Assembly (NCBI GenBank): GCA_964512095.1
Contig: CAZEIH010000001.1
Coordinates: 62,001 to 126,000 of the forward strand
Source: DTU013 sp964512095
Lineage (GTDB): Bacteria; Bacillota; Clostridia; Acetivibrionales; DTU013
Direction: 5' to 3'
Length of the DNA: 64,000 bases
The translations under genes were made by a program, and so were the position numbers. Positions 20,001-29,600 of this stretch are shown piece after piece; position 1 is the first letter of the stretch; each line of letters opens with the position of its first letter. The notes under the pieces were generated by a model. The model saw nothing but the letters and a program-made list of their open reading frames with translations. It did no database searches and was not told where the DNA came from.

Positions 20001-21927
20001 CTGCATAGAACTCCTCCCATTGTACAACAGCACCTTTGATATATAAACTGCATATATCATTTAGGCAGGTTGCTTCGTTATACCCAGAAGCAATCCATGT
20101 ATCTACAGCTCTTTGTGCAGCCTCGCTAAGCTGCTTTTTTTCTTTTTCAGTTATCTCATGTGTCTGCCTATGCTTTTTATTAGCAACGACTACCTTGTGC
20201 TGTGCGTAAAATACTCCCTCCGGTTTGAGGCCTTCAAGCCCGTTAGCAAGGACTACACCGATTTTTTCAAATAATTGATGTGTATCATTAACAACAAAAG
20301 CAATACGGTTTGAATAATGCCTTCTTCCTGTGCCGGCAGTAAAGCAAATATCTCCGATATCAGTTTCCATATTATTTTCCAGATAACTATAATACCTTTG
20401 CAGCCCTTCCATGACTGCCTGTTCATTTCTACCGGAAACAGAAAAAATATTAGCTCCCTGATTTAATTTGTCCGATTTCTCCTCGGTCTTCGGCGCTTCA
20501 CTCAACACAAGGTGGCAATTTGTCCCGCTAAACCCAAAGGCATTAATCCCAGCTATTCTAGGCGATGAACCCTTTTTCCATTCTGTTGGTCTATCATTGA
20601 CATAGAGTGGGGATTGTGCAAAATCAATAAAAGGGTTTGCTTCATCGAAGTTAATGCTTGGTGGGATTTCATTGTGCTTCATAGCCAAAATAACCTTAAA
20701 CATCGATGCCAATCCAGATACAGCTACTGTATGACCTATATTGGGCTTAACCGAGCCTATTCCGCAGAACTGACGTTTATTTGTAAAGCGTCTGAAGGCA
20801 TTCGTCAATCCCTTTATCTCGATTGGGTCTCCGATAATGGTGCCGGTTCCATGGGCCTCAATATAGCTTATATCTGCAGGATCAATTTTCGCTTCCTTCC
20901 ACGCTCTTATGATGACCTCTTCTTGAGCATCGGCATTGGGAGCAGTAATGCCGTTTGAAAACCCGTCATTATTAATAGCACTTCCCTTAATCACCGCATA
21001 GATACTGTCCCTATCAGAAATGGCCTTCCTCAGAGGCTTGATAAGAACTGTACCTGATCCCTCGCTCCAAACTGTACCTTTGGCATTTCTATCAAAGGCT
21101 CTGACACTCTCATCTTCGGAGGTTACTCTATTCAGATTAGACATACTGTCGGTCTGACTCTTTACATTGGAATATAAAACATAAATACCTCCAACAATAG
21201 CCATATCACACTCCATTTTTTTCAGGGACTGTGATGCCAGATGTAATGCTACCATTGATGAGGAGCAGGCAGTATCAATGACTACTGCCGGTCCTCTTAG
21301 GTTTAGCAGATATGAAATACGGCTTGCAAGGATAGACGAATAGGAACCTGTTTCATGTAGTGGGTCCGGAACTGTTGCATACTTGTAAAAGGATAGTGAT
21401 GTATTGTCAAATCCTACAAAAACACCTGTATTGGAGTTAGTGATTTTATCCCCACCATAACCTGCATCCTCCACCGCTTCCCAGGATGTCTCTAAAAGAA
21501 CCCTTTGCACAGGGGAAATAAACTTTGCCTCCCTAGGAGGTATATTAAAAAAACCTGCATCAAATTCATCAATTTTATCTAAGTAAGCTGCTCTATGATA
21601 TAAATCAAGCATCCCAGGATCTGTACCCTCTGGAATAACTGTACCCGTATAAAACATAGAGAAAAACCGGTTTCTAAACAGAGGATCGATGTCCTTTCGA
21701 CGTTCCTTCGGAAACTCTCCTATACTACATACACCGTGCTTGAGGTTTTGCCAGTATTCATTGAGATTGCTAGCTCCTCCAAAACGTCCTGATATTCCAA
21801 TAATTGCAATATCGTCATCTGTTTGCTCCTGTTTTCCCTGTAGCTCCAACAGCATTCGCTTTGCTTCCTGTTGGGTAAGTCTCTGCTCAGAGACTTGCTT
21901 ATAGATAAACCTTCTAACAGCTTCCAT
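17071..21927 (-). CDS. Synthase S8: KS-DH-KR-ACP
   Basis: Module of 1618 residues. The ATG at 21927 directly abuts the TAA of S7, and its GGGGGG ribosome site lies inside the end of S7, so the two are almost certainly translationally coupled. KS with TACSSS around Cys 221, HGTGT and NIGH; no AT; dehydratase with an HxxxGxxxxP motif (His 715), FGPRW, and an Asp at 881 in HPALLD; KR with GGLGSIG near 1209 and Tyr near 1367; ACP with GGDSL near 1534; docking tail. The DH and KR together should leave an alpha,beta-double bond. With S7 immediately before it, this predicts a conjugated diene. The second DH motif is DNAVN rather than the common DxxxQ/H, so activity is likely but not certain. Confidence 0.95.
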   Translation of the reverse strand: MEAVRRFIYKQVSEQRLTQQEAKRMLLELQGKQEQTDDDIAIIGISGRFGGASNLNEYWQNLKHGVCSIGEFPKERRKDIDPLFRNRFFSMFYTGTVIPEGTDPGMLDLYHRAAYLDKIDEFDAGFFNIPPREAKFISPVQRVLLETSWEAVEDAGYGGDKITNSNTGVFVGFDNTSLSFYKYATVPDPLHETGSYSSILASRISYLLNLRGPAVVIDTACSSSMVALHLASQSLKKMECDMAIVGGIYVLYSNVKSQTDSMSNLNRVTSEDESVRAFDRNAKGTVWSEGSGTVLIKPLRKAISDRDSIYAVIKGSAINNDGFSNGITAPNADAQEEVIIRAWKEAKIDPADISYIEAHGTGTIIGDPIEIKGLTNAFRRFTNKRQFCGIGSVKPNIGHTVAVSGLASMFKVILAMKHNEIPPSINFDEANPFIDFAQSPLYVNDRPTEWKKGSSPRIAGINAFGFSGTNCHLVLSEAPKTEEKSDKLNQGANIFSVSGRNEQAVMEGLQRYYSYLENNMETDIGDICFTAGTGRRHYSNRIAFVVNDTHQLFEKIGVVLANGLEGLKPEGVFYAQHKVVVANKKHRQTHEITEKEKKQLSEAAQRAVDTWIASGYNEATCLNDICSLYIKGAVVQWEEFYAGQNRNRVHLPAYPFQRTRYWADLLVSVDKAIGDVKPVSDDIGPLVDKLLSDSIYQEVFQTEFNTEHHWILKEHKVLGTSVLPGTAHLEMVMEACRKHYHERALEISNVVFMTPLAVPESEPIEVQLIIKKERDSMEFALVSKSSSGDGDNEQWTVHTEGKFTVIDNKSTAIDISEIKSKCHTSVETNKRKMSNFTFGPRWDNIAHVHSGESEDMLLTMQLPETCLSDLDSYLLHPALLDNAVNGAAQNMKDSGKGGMYLPLSYKSIRIYEKLPSRFFSYVKRISDSEQNVETKSYDILLVDLDGRILAEIEGYTIKRVHKAEQMFRAGYGYEIGWVEEGLDQIQASDVEKGNILVFRDRGGIADSIIQKMDIPQDKIIQVDIGKAYSKTERGFTVPCCEEDFNRLIKELEEQKPERIMYFSSVSSNAAEDAEQLLERMDSGILSLFYLTKVLIKNKYNDPISIDIFADFARRVTEEESYINPMGAAAFGLAKVAGQEYPQLIFKCIDIDKDTPIESMVKELYASKYTFEVALRGARRYIQEFREINPDNITSTDVEIKDNGAYIITGGLGSIGLEVAKHLASKNKVNLVLINRSHFPKRDEWDEVLGADQDSSAPQKITAIRAIEENGSSVECISGDISDYNSCKSIIDTIKGKYGRINGIIHSAGVAGSGFMFNKEKDAFKNVISPKILGTWAIDHLTRDEDMDFFIMFSSIAAVLGGAGQGDYTAANSYMDAYAQYLDINGRKSVSINWPVWTQIGMAVEHGFGQEGSGIFKPISVDNAMFVLDRILGTNINNIIPAELNYEIVASSIDHFPIRLSGKLKKILQRKTRKADSIAQKSKHLPADFKVEIKGMDNDCISPVKEKLADIWGRILEIREIDIYENFYSLGGDSLLAAQLMKELDKEYPGVVNIADIFTYSSIVQLGDYIEKAISGQYDPVTEATAPDTEADEVLKEMLNKIEAGESSVENALDILKEI

Positions 21928-24900
21928 TTACATATCCCCCCACTTTAATAGCTTGTCTGCCTCATCTGCACTAATTTCACTATTGGCAAGCTTTCTTAAA
22001 ACCTCATCCATATCAACAGTATCCTCCTGCTCTTTTCTGTCCTGCTCTTTTCTCTCAATATGTGCCGCCAGATCAGAAACTGTTGAATAAGTAAAAATAT
22101 CCGAAATATCCACCAAACCAGTAAACATCTCCTCCAATAATTTCAGAACCTTGATTGTATGGATTGAATCGCCGCCAAGATCATACAGACTTTCAAAAAC
22201 ATCAATCTGCTCCAGCCCCAATACGCTTGCCCAAATCTTTGCGATCCGGATCTCATAGCTGGTAAAATCATCCTCATCTCTGCCTGTTATTAATATAGAA
22301 GCCTTCTGTGGATCTAACTCCTTTTGAACACCTTTAGGTAAATATCGCCTTGCTGATTCTTCGATTTCTGCCCAAACCTCCTCCGATAGAAGGATGGGGA
22401 GCTTATCTTTCATGCTCAAATCAATATGCTCGTAATTCAGCTTTAGAGGGATTATACATGCTTGTCCATAGCTCAACGCTTCTTCAAAAATATTTACACC
22501 CTCGGCATTACTCAACGCTCTTGATATTCCCATATTACTTACGGCATCATTATCAACAGCCATTCCCGTTTCCTGCCAAGCCGGCCAGGCAATACTAATA
22601 GTTTTCTTACCCAACCTGCTTCGATAGACAGCAAAGGCGTTCAGGAATGCATTGGCTGATGCATAATCCCCCTGTCCAGGACTTGAAATCAATGCTTCAA
22701 TAGATGAAAACAGAATCATAAAATCCATCTCATGGTTTTTCGATATATAGTCAAGTACAAGGGTCCCTTGTACCTTGGGTAAGATTACCTCTTTGAAGGT
22801 CTGGGGATTCTTTTTGGACATAAAGCCATTACCGGCAACACCAGCACAATTAATAATTCCATTTAGTCTGCCATATTTACTGCACATCTCCTCAATCACA
22901 GGACGGATTTCCTCGATTTTTGAAATATCTGCACTGAACACTTCAATAACTGCGCCTTCTTTCTCCAGCTCCATTATTTCTGCAATCTTGCCCCCAATCC
23001 TGGTATCCCCTTCAGTTTGCATTACACCTTCCCAATCTTGACGGGGAGGTAGCTGGGTTCTTCCAACCAGTGAAAGTCGTACATTTCCCCTTGATGAAAG
23101 GTACTTGCATATCTCAAGACCAAGTCCTCCAAGTCCTCCAGCAACAAGGTAGAATCCATCCTCTTTTATCTCCGGTTCCTGCCCCACCTTTTCTCCGGGT
23201 GATGCTTTCCCTATTACAGGTATATATCTCTCTCCATGACGGTAAGCAATTATCTTATGATTCAGGGGGTTTTCCATTTCTCTGATTATCGCTTCAATCT
23301 CTTCCGGGTTATCTAAATCAATACCTTTACAGTATATATTCGGGTTTTCTTCAGAAATCACTTTGCCAAGAGCAAACAGAGCAGCACCAAAAGGGTTAAA
23401 AGCTACTTCATTTCCCGTCACCTCAAAGCTATTTTGAGTAGCTATGAATAAGCCTGTTCTGTTTTTCCGCGGATATTTACCAAGTGCTCCTGCCAACAAA
23501 AACAAACTGTACAATTCCCCGGTTTCAATATCATCCTGATATACTCTATCTACTATAGTTTTATTGCTGCTTAAAAAGAGGATAGATGATATTTCCCCTG
23601 CCGCTTCAAGCAGGCTGATATAATCCTCCTGCCGGCTGCATAATTCAGCCTCTACTACCTCCCAGCCCAGATCTCTAATCTGCCTGGTCACCTTCTCACA
23701 GAGCTCTGAATCCTTCCAAATGACAAGTATCCTGGCGGGCTTCCTATCAGACGTATTTAATACCTCGGCTTCTGTTACTGACCCTGACGTTAGTGATTTT
23801 TCAGCCACCCATTCCTGTCTAAAATACGTTATGCCAGAGCCAGAAAGCTCCCTCATTGTCTTTCTTACATTATGTACCTTCTTCATAATAAAATCTTTAA
23901 TCTCAACTGCAACAAGGCCCTTTTCATCAAAAATTTCTACATTAAACTTCAGAATCTCACTATCCAATTCCGCTGTCAATAATCTGATATAGCTGTAGCA
24001 TTTTGAAGGAATTGAATTGCAAATCTTGACGCTACCATACCCAAAAGGCAGGTAAAATCCATGTCCAGGCACAGATGAGGCTGCTATGGATGTGGCAATA
24101 TCCAGTAATGAAGGATGTAATGTGAAGCTCTGAGTATCCAACTTGACGCTGTCCAAGAGCTCCAGGTATACCATAGCTTCATTTTCTCCGAGTCTCGCCC
24201 TTCTAATGCCTCTCCATCTTGACCCAAAGCCCATAATAGGGTTTTTGGCCATCACAATTTCAACCTCATCTCCAAGGCTATCCGATAAGCTCTGTATATC
24301 ATGCTGGCGTATAAAATCCCTGCTGCCCGCTGTTAGTTCGCCGGTGCAGTGGACAGTCTGGTTACTACTTCCTATTTCTTCGTCAGTACCCCGGCTAACT
24401 ACCGAAAAAGTCATTATTTCACCCTGTTTTTTAAACACAAGCTGAACCTGCTTCACTTGGTTTTCAAGACAAACCGCCGGTGTATAAAACTGAATGTTAT
24501 TCAAGCCATTGACATCACATCCAAAGTACTCCTTACCTGCAGCAACAGCCATCTCTAGATAAGTAGTACCAGGAATTGCATTTTTACCTGCAATAGTATG
24601 TTCACTCAATACCCAATGCTTCTTTACGCTGAATTCCGTTGTAAATATTGCTTCATTGGTGCTTCTTGAAACACATAGGTCAAGTAACGGATGATTAATC
24701 TTCTGGCTTTCTGCCACCTGTGAATTCGAAGGTCTATAAGTTTCCACCCAATATCGACGACGGTCAAAGCTATATACGGGAAGAGGAATATTTGCATATT
24801 TCCCATCCTCATAAATCCTTCCCCAATTGATGTCCGCCCCTTTGATATATAGATTACACAGCTGCTCCATAATATCCTCATTATTGGCTTTATCAATCAA

Positions 24901-26658
24901 TTGATTTGCTGTATGTGAAAGGGCAATCTTCTCTTCCTCCGACATCTCCCACCACTTTTTACTTTCCTTGTTAAGAACGATACTATACTTACCAAAGTAA
25001 ATTCCCTCCAAAGATCCGTTTTCAATTGGCAGACCAGTTGTAGCAACTGCTGCAATTTTCTCTTTTAGCTCAGGAATATTCTCTGATAAAATCGCCAGTC
25101 TATATTGATAATGTCCCCTGCCCTTACTGGCTGTACTACAAATATCACCCAGACAAGCTTCCGAAGGATGATCTAAAAAAGAAACATAGTCATTTACTAA
25201 ACTAATGAGAGCTTTTTCTGATTTTGCAGATAAGGTTAATATGTGACGTCTTTGTTGCTCATTGGCGAAAGCTTCGCTTTCAGGTGCCTCTTCCATTACA
25301 ACATGACAATTAGTCCCACTGAATCCGAATGAGCTTACACCACATCTTCTTGGATACTCGCCTGTATCCCATGGAATCAAACGGTCTACAATATAGACAG
25401 GCGAATGTGTAAGATCAATATATGGGTTTGGTTCAACAAAATTAAGATTTGGCGGTATCTCTTTATTTTTAAGTGCCAATGCCATCTTGATTACAGATGA
25501 TATTCCCGCTGCTCCTACTGTATGACCAACATTTGTTTTAACTGAACCCAGACCACAGAATTGTCTTCTTTCTGAAAAATCACGAAATGCTGAGGTAATT
25601 CCTTTAGCTTCTATGGGGTCTCCCAATTTTGTACCTGTACCATGGGCTTCTATGTATGATATAGTTTCCGGCTCTATTCCTGCATTCTTCCATGCAGCCT
25701 TTATGACGTCTGCTTGGGATTCTGCACTGGGGGCAGTTAGGCCATTGGAGCTCCCATCATTGTTGACAGCACTTCCCTTTATCACAGCATAAATTGTATC
25801 TCTTGCCTTCACTGCGTTAGCAAGAGGTTTTAGTACAATTACCCCTGCGCCCTCGCCCCACACAGTGCCATCTGCATCCTTGGCGAAGGAACTGACTCTG
25901 TTACTTGGAGAGCTTATTACGCCACCTCCGATAGGAAAGGGCAATAGTGCGATACCGCCAACAATAGCCTGACTTATTTCACCCTTTAAAATTGATTGAT
26001 AAGCTATGTGAAGAGCAACCAGACTCGATGAGCATGCTGTATCAATAACAATTCCCGGGCCCTTCAAATTCAGGATGAAGGAAAGCCTTCCCGCCAAGAT
26101 ACTTGTTGTAGTCCCTGTTGAAACTTCCATTTCAGTGTTAGTAATAATGCTCTTATAATCAAATTTTGAGCTTGTGTCTTTTCCTACATATACACCAGTT
26201 CTACTATTATAAAGCCTGTCACCCCCCAGCCCTGCATCTTCTATTGCTTTCCAGGCAGTCTCCAAAAATATCCGCTGGACAGGATCCATTAATTCCGCTT
26301 CCTTGGGTGGTATTCTAAAAAGAGTATTATCAAACAGGTCAATTTCATCCAGATAACCCGCATACATATATGGGTCCTGTGCAGCTACGGCTGCATCTGG
26401 TAAAAAGACATCCGTATCTATCCTCCTGTTATCAGGAAATCGGTTAATGGAACAAACGCCATCTCGCAGGAGCCTCCAATATTCCTCCCTGCTATTGGCA
26501 CCGGCAAATCTACAAGCAATTCCGACGATGGCAACATCTTTAGAATTGGCGGTCTCACCTGTATGCTCAAAAATTTCTCTCAACATTGCCTTTGCATTAT
26601 CTCTTGATATATTTCCTTTTGCCAACTGAGAGTAGATATATTTTTTTACTGTTTCCAT
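21928..26658 (-). CDS. Synthase S7: KS-DH-KR-ACP
   Basis: Module of 1576 residues; the ATG at 26658 overlaps the end of S6 by 13 bases. Docking helix 1-35; KS with TACSSS around Cys 207, HGTGT and NVGH; dehydratase with HxxxGxxxxP (His 687), GFGSRW where GPRW is usual, and Asp 853 in HPSLLD; KR near 1176-1340 with Tyr near 1331; ACP with GGDSI near 1496; docking tail. In the KR cofactor loop the usual TGG is AGG, a mild change. Predicted role: add one ketide unit, reduce and dehydrate it to an alkene. It is paired with the near-identical architecture of S8. No enoylreductase is present, so the double bond should be kept. Confidence 0.95.
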   Translation of the reverse strand: METVKKYIYSQLAKGNISRDNAKAMLREIFEHTGETANSKDVAIVGIACRFAGANSREEYWRLLRDGVCSINRFPDNRRIDTDVFLPDAAVAAQDPYMYAGYLDEIDLFDNTLFRIPPKEAELMDPVQRIFLETAWKAIEDAGLGGDRLYNSRTGVYVGKDTSSKFDYKSIITNTEMEVSTGTTTSILAGRLSFILNLKGPGIVIDTACSSSLVALHIAYQSILKGEISQAIVGGIALLPFPIGGGVISSPSNRVSSFAKDADGTVWGEGAGVIVLKPLANAVKARDTIYAVIKGSAVNNDGSSNGLTAPSAESQADVIKAAWKNAGIEPETISYIEAHGTGTKLGDPIEAKGITSAFRDFSERRQFCGLGSVKTNVGHTVGAAGISSVIKMALALKNKEIPPNLNFVEPNPYIDLTHSPVYIVDRLIPWDTGEYPRRCGVSSFGFSGTNCHVVMEEAPESEAFANEQQRRHILTLSAKSEKALISLVNDYVSFLDHPSEACLGDICSTASKGRGHYQYRLAILSENIPELKEKIAAVATTGLPIENGSLEGIYFGKYSIVLNKESKKWWEMSEEEKIALSHTANQLIDKANNEDIMEQLCNLYIKGADINWGRIYEDGKYANIPLPVYSFDRRRYWVETYRPSNSQVAESQKINHPLLDLCVSRSTNEAIFTTEFSVKKHWVLSEHTIAGKNAIPGTTYLEMAVAAGKEYFGCDVNGLNNIQFYTPAVCLENQVKQVQLVFKKQGEIMTFSVVSRGTDEEIGSSNQTVHCTGELTAGSRDFIRQHDIQSLSDSLGDEVEIVMAKNPIMGFGSRWRGIRRARLGENEAMVYLELLDSVKLDTQSFTLHPSLLDIATSIAASSVPGHGFYLPFGYGSVKICNSIPSKCYSYIRLLTAELDSEILKFNVEIFDEKGLVAVEIKDFIMKKVHNVRKTMRELSGSGITYFRQEWVAEKSLTSGSVTEAEVLNTSDRKPARILVIWKDSELCEKVTRQIRDLGWEVVEAELCSRQEDYISLLEAAGEISSILFLSSNKTIVDRVYQDDIETGELYSLFLLAGALGKYPRKNRTGLFIATQNSFEVTGNEVAFNPFGAALFALGKVISEENPNIYCKGIDLDNPEEIEAIIREMENPLNHKIIAYRHGERYIPVIGKASPGEKVGQEPEIKEDGFYLVAGGLGGLGLEICKYLSSRGNVRLSLVGRTQLPPRQDWEGVMQTEGDTRIGGKIAEIMELEKEGAVIEVFSADISKIEEIRPVIEEMCSKYGRLNGIINCAGVAGNGFMSKKNPQTFKEVILPKVQGTLVLDYISKNHEMDFMILFSSIEALISSPGQGDYASANAFLNAFAVYRSRLGKKTISIAWPAWQETGMAVDNDAVSNMGISRALSNAEGVNIFEEALSYGQACIIPLKLNYEHIDLSMKDKLPILLSEEVWAEIEESARRYLPKGVQKELDPQKASILITGRDEDDFTSYEIRIAKIWASVLGLEQIDVFESLYDLGGDSIHTIKVLKLLEEMFTGLVDISDIFTYSTVSDLAAHIERKEQDRKEQEDTVDMDEVLRKLANSEISADEADKLLKWGDM

Positions 26659-29600
26659 TCCTTTTCACCTGCCATTTCCATTAAAGCTGCGGCCTCATCA
26701 ATAGATAATTCGCCTTTTTCTAATTTTCCCAGAACATCATCAATATCAGATTCTTTACTCCTTGAATCCTTGTCGATCTTTCCGTCAATATAACCTGATA
26801 ACTCAAATATAGTTGGATAAGAAAATACATCTGTTATGTCAACAAGCTCAGAGAATTCTCTTTGCATTTCCCTAGCCATTCGCGCTGCAAAAATGGAGTC
26901 TCCCCCAAGCTCACTAAAGCTGCTGTATATGCTGACTTCCCTCAATCCCAGGAGCTCTGCCCAGATATGAGCAAGCTTTCTTTGTGTATCTGTATAGCTA
27001 CCTGCCTGATTACCACTTATGCTTATTTGTACAATGCTCCTGGCTGAATGGTTTAGCCCCTGTTCATGCTGCTGTCCAGTGCGCTTTTTCATCTCTCTCA
27101 GAATGCATTCTGAGAACTCAATTCCTGCAATATCATGGCTTTTTTCAAGCTCTCGGTAATTTATTTGGCCTACCACTGCCCTTGTACAGCCACTTCCCAA
27201 CAGCATGTCCATAGCGACAAGTGCTTTTTCTGTAGTAATCGGTTTCATTATGGAATGCTCCATATCGACACCGTATTCAACCGCCATCCCTGTTTCTTTC
27301 CAGGCTGGCCAATTGATAGCCAATGTCCTTCGTCCAAGGGTGCTGCGATAATCACTGAATGAGTCCAAGAATGCATTGGCTGCGGTATAGTCACCCTGTC
27401 CTTGGGCACCTGCAATGGAAGTAACTGACGAATATAATATTAAGAAGTCAAGCTCATCATCAGCAGTTAATTGGTCAATGACCCGGGTACCATGTATCTT
27501 TGGATGCAAAACCTTCTTCAGTTTTTCCTCATCCTTAAGGAACATAAACCCATCTCCAGCAACACCAGCACAGTGGATTACCCCATTGATACAGCCGTGT
27601 TTCATCCTGATTTTTTCCAACTCCCTGCTCATGACCTCCACATCTGTAACATCTGCGCTTACAAGCTCTACATAGGATCCTGACGCCTCAATGGCCCTTA
27701 TACTTCTTATTTTGCTTCCAAGCCTATGTTCTCCTTCAGAAATAACTGCATCCCAGTTATCTCGCTCAGGAAATTTCCCTCGACTAATCAGCACAAGATG
27801 AACTCTGTTCTTTTTTGCCAGCCAACCAGCCGCTTCTATCCCCAGACCTCCGGTTCCACCTGTAATGATATATGCACCGGTATCCCTAACAGGGAAATTC
27901 GACCTTCTCAGCCTGTCAACATCAAGCTTATCAAAATATTCCACATACCTTTTGTTCTCTCTGAATGCACTAACTACCGCCTTGCTGGTGGATCTCATTT
28001 CTTTTACAATGCAATCTGCATCCTGCCCACTACCGATATCGAAGCATCTGCACCTTAATCCAGGATGCTCATGGTTGATAACCTTTAGAAGCCCAACCAT
28101 GGCAGCATTCTCAGGTATAATAGCCCCCTGTGCCCCTGTTATACATCCAATATTTCTGGTAACTGCCATTATGTTTATCTGACTTTTGATTCTATTTCCA
28201 ACAATAGCCCTCAAGAGACGGAATATGCTGTAAACTCCTAACTCCAAGCGCTTTTCCGTCTCCTGCACCTCTTTGGTGTCAGCCTGTATTGAAGTGCTAC
28301 ATAAATGAACAATCCAAGTAAGCTTTCTTGTGCTTAATTCTCCTAAAAGCCTTTTATAGTCATCCTCACTGCCTGTAATTATGAATTCATTCTCACCTTG
28401 CCTGACATACTCTGCTCCAAAACTGACCTCGATGATATTCTCATTTTCCTTAAACAGTTCCTCCTTGAGCTTATCTGCCAGGCCATTACTGTCCTTCAAA
28501 ACGAGAATATCCCCTTCTTTATCAAGGGAAGGTGCCTGTGAATCAAGTTCTGACTCCTTCCAGCTGATATAATGATACATTGGCTCATTTTCTGCAGCAG
28601 CACTGTTCTCAGCAAACCAACACTGCTCCCCAATAAACGGGTATGTGGGCAGATGAACCCTCTTATAACGCTTTCCTCTATATAATTGTTTCCATTCAAT
28701 ATCTGCGCCCTTAACATACAGCTCAGCCAATCTACAAAGAGTCTGTCTATAGTCATTAGAACCACTGTGGTCTAAACCCCTTATAAGCTCCCTTGCATCT
28801 ACACTCATCCTTCTTTTTTCATCGTTATTGATTTCATATGCTTCTTTCAATGCTTTATGCTCAGATACAATATCATGCCTTCCAAAAAATATGCCCTGCT
28901 CCATATCTGAAATGGTATCAGGATGGGCAAGTATACCAAGCCTCTGTAACAGATCCTGCCTATTGTCAGTTAAGATAGCGGCCCTGTATTTGTGATGACT
29001 TCTACCAGTGTTTGCAGTATTACATACATCAGCAATACTTACTTCCCCATTACATTCAATATAACTTATGTATAATTCCACCAGCGCTATAAAAGAATCC
29101 ATGCTGGCAGCCGAAAGTGTAAATATATAAGGTGCTTGTACCGCTTCTTCAAAAGCCGGGGTACAAGGTGCTTCCTCTAAAATAATATGGCAATTGGTAC
29201 CACTTAGTCCAAAAGAGCTTACTCCACACCTTCTTGGAGCATCTCCGGTGTTCCAGTCTGTTAACACATCATTGATATATACCGGAGACTCTTCAAAAGG
29301 AATTTTTCGGTTTGGCCTTTCAATATGTAATATAGGCGGTATTTGACTGTTTTTCAGTGCTAAAACAGCCTTTACCAGTCCTGCTATGCCTGCTGCACTA
29401 TCCAGATGTCCAACGTTTGTTTTCAGTGCACTTATTGAACAAAACTGCTTCTTTTGGGTGAAGTTTCTGAATGCCCGGCTAATACCTTCAATTTCGATTG
29501 GGTCTCCAAGCTTTGTTCCTGTACCGTGAGTTTCTATATAAGAAATTGTTTCTGGCTCAATCCCGGCATTTCTCCATGCTGCTACTATTACATCCTCCTG

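Noticed and set aside
24624..24896. Minus-strand frame of 90 codons inside S7
   Set aside because: Out of frame within the DH-encoding part of S7, with no homology or ribosome site of note.
17071..26658. Inactive dehydratases in S7 and S8 because the second motif lacks Q/H after DxxxQ/H
   Set aside because: The catalytic His and Asp are both present and the FG(P/S)RW variant is familiar in trans-AT dehydratases, so loss of activity is not supported.
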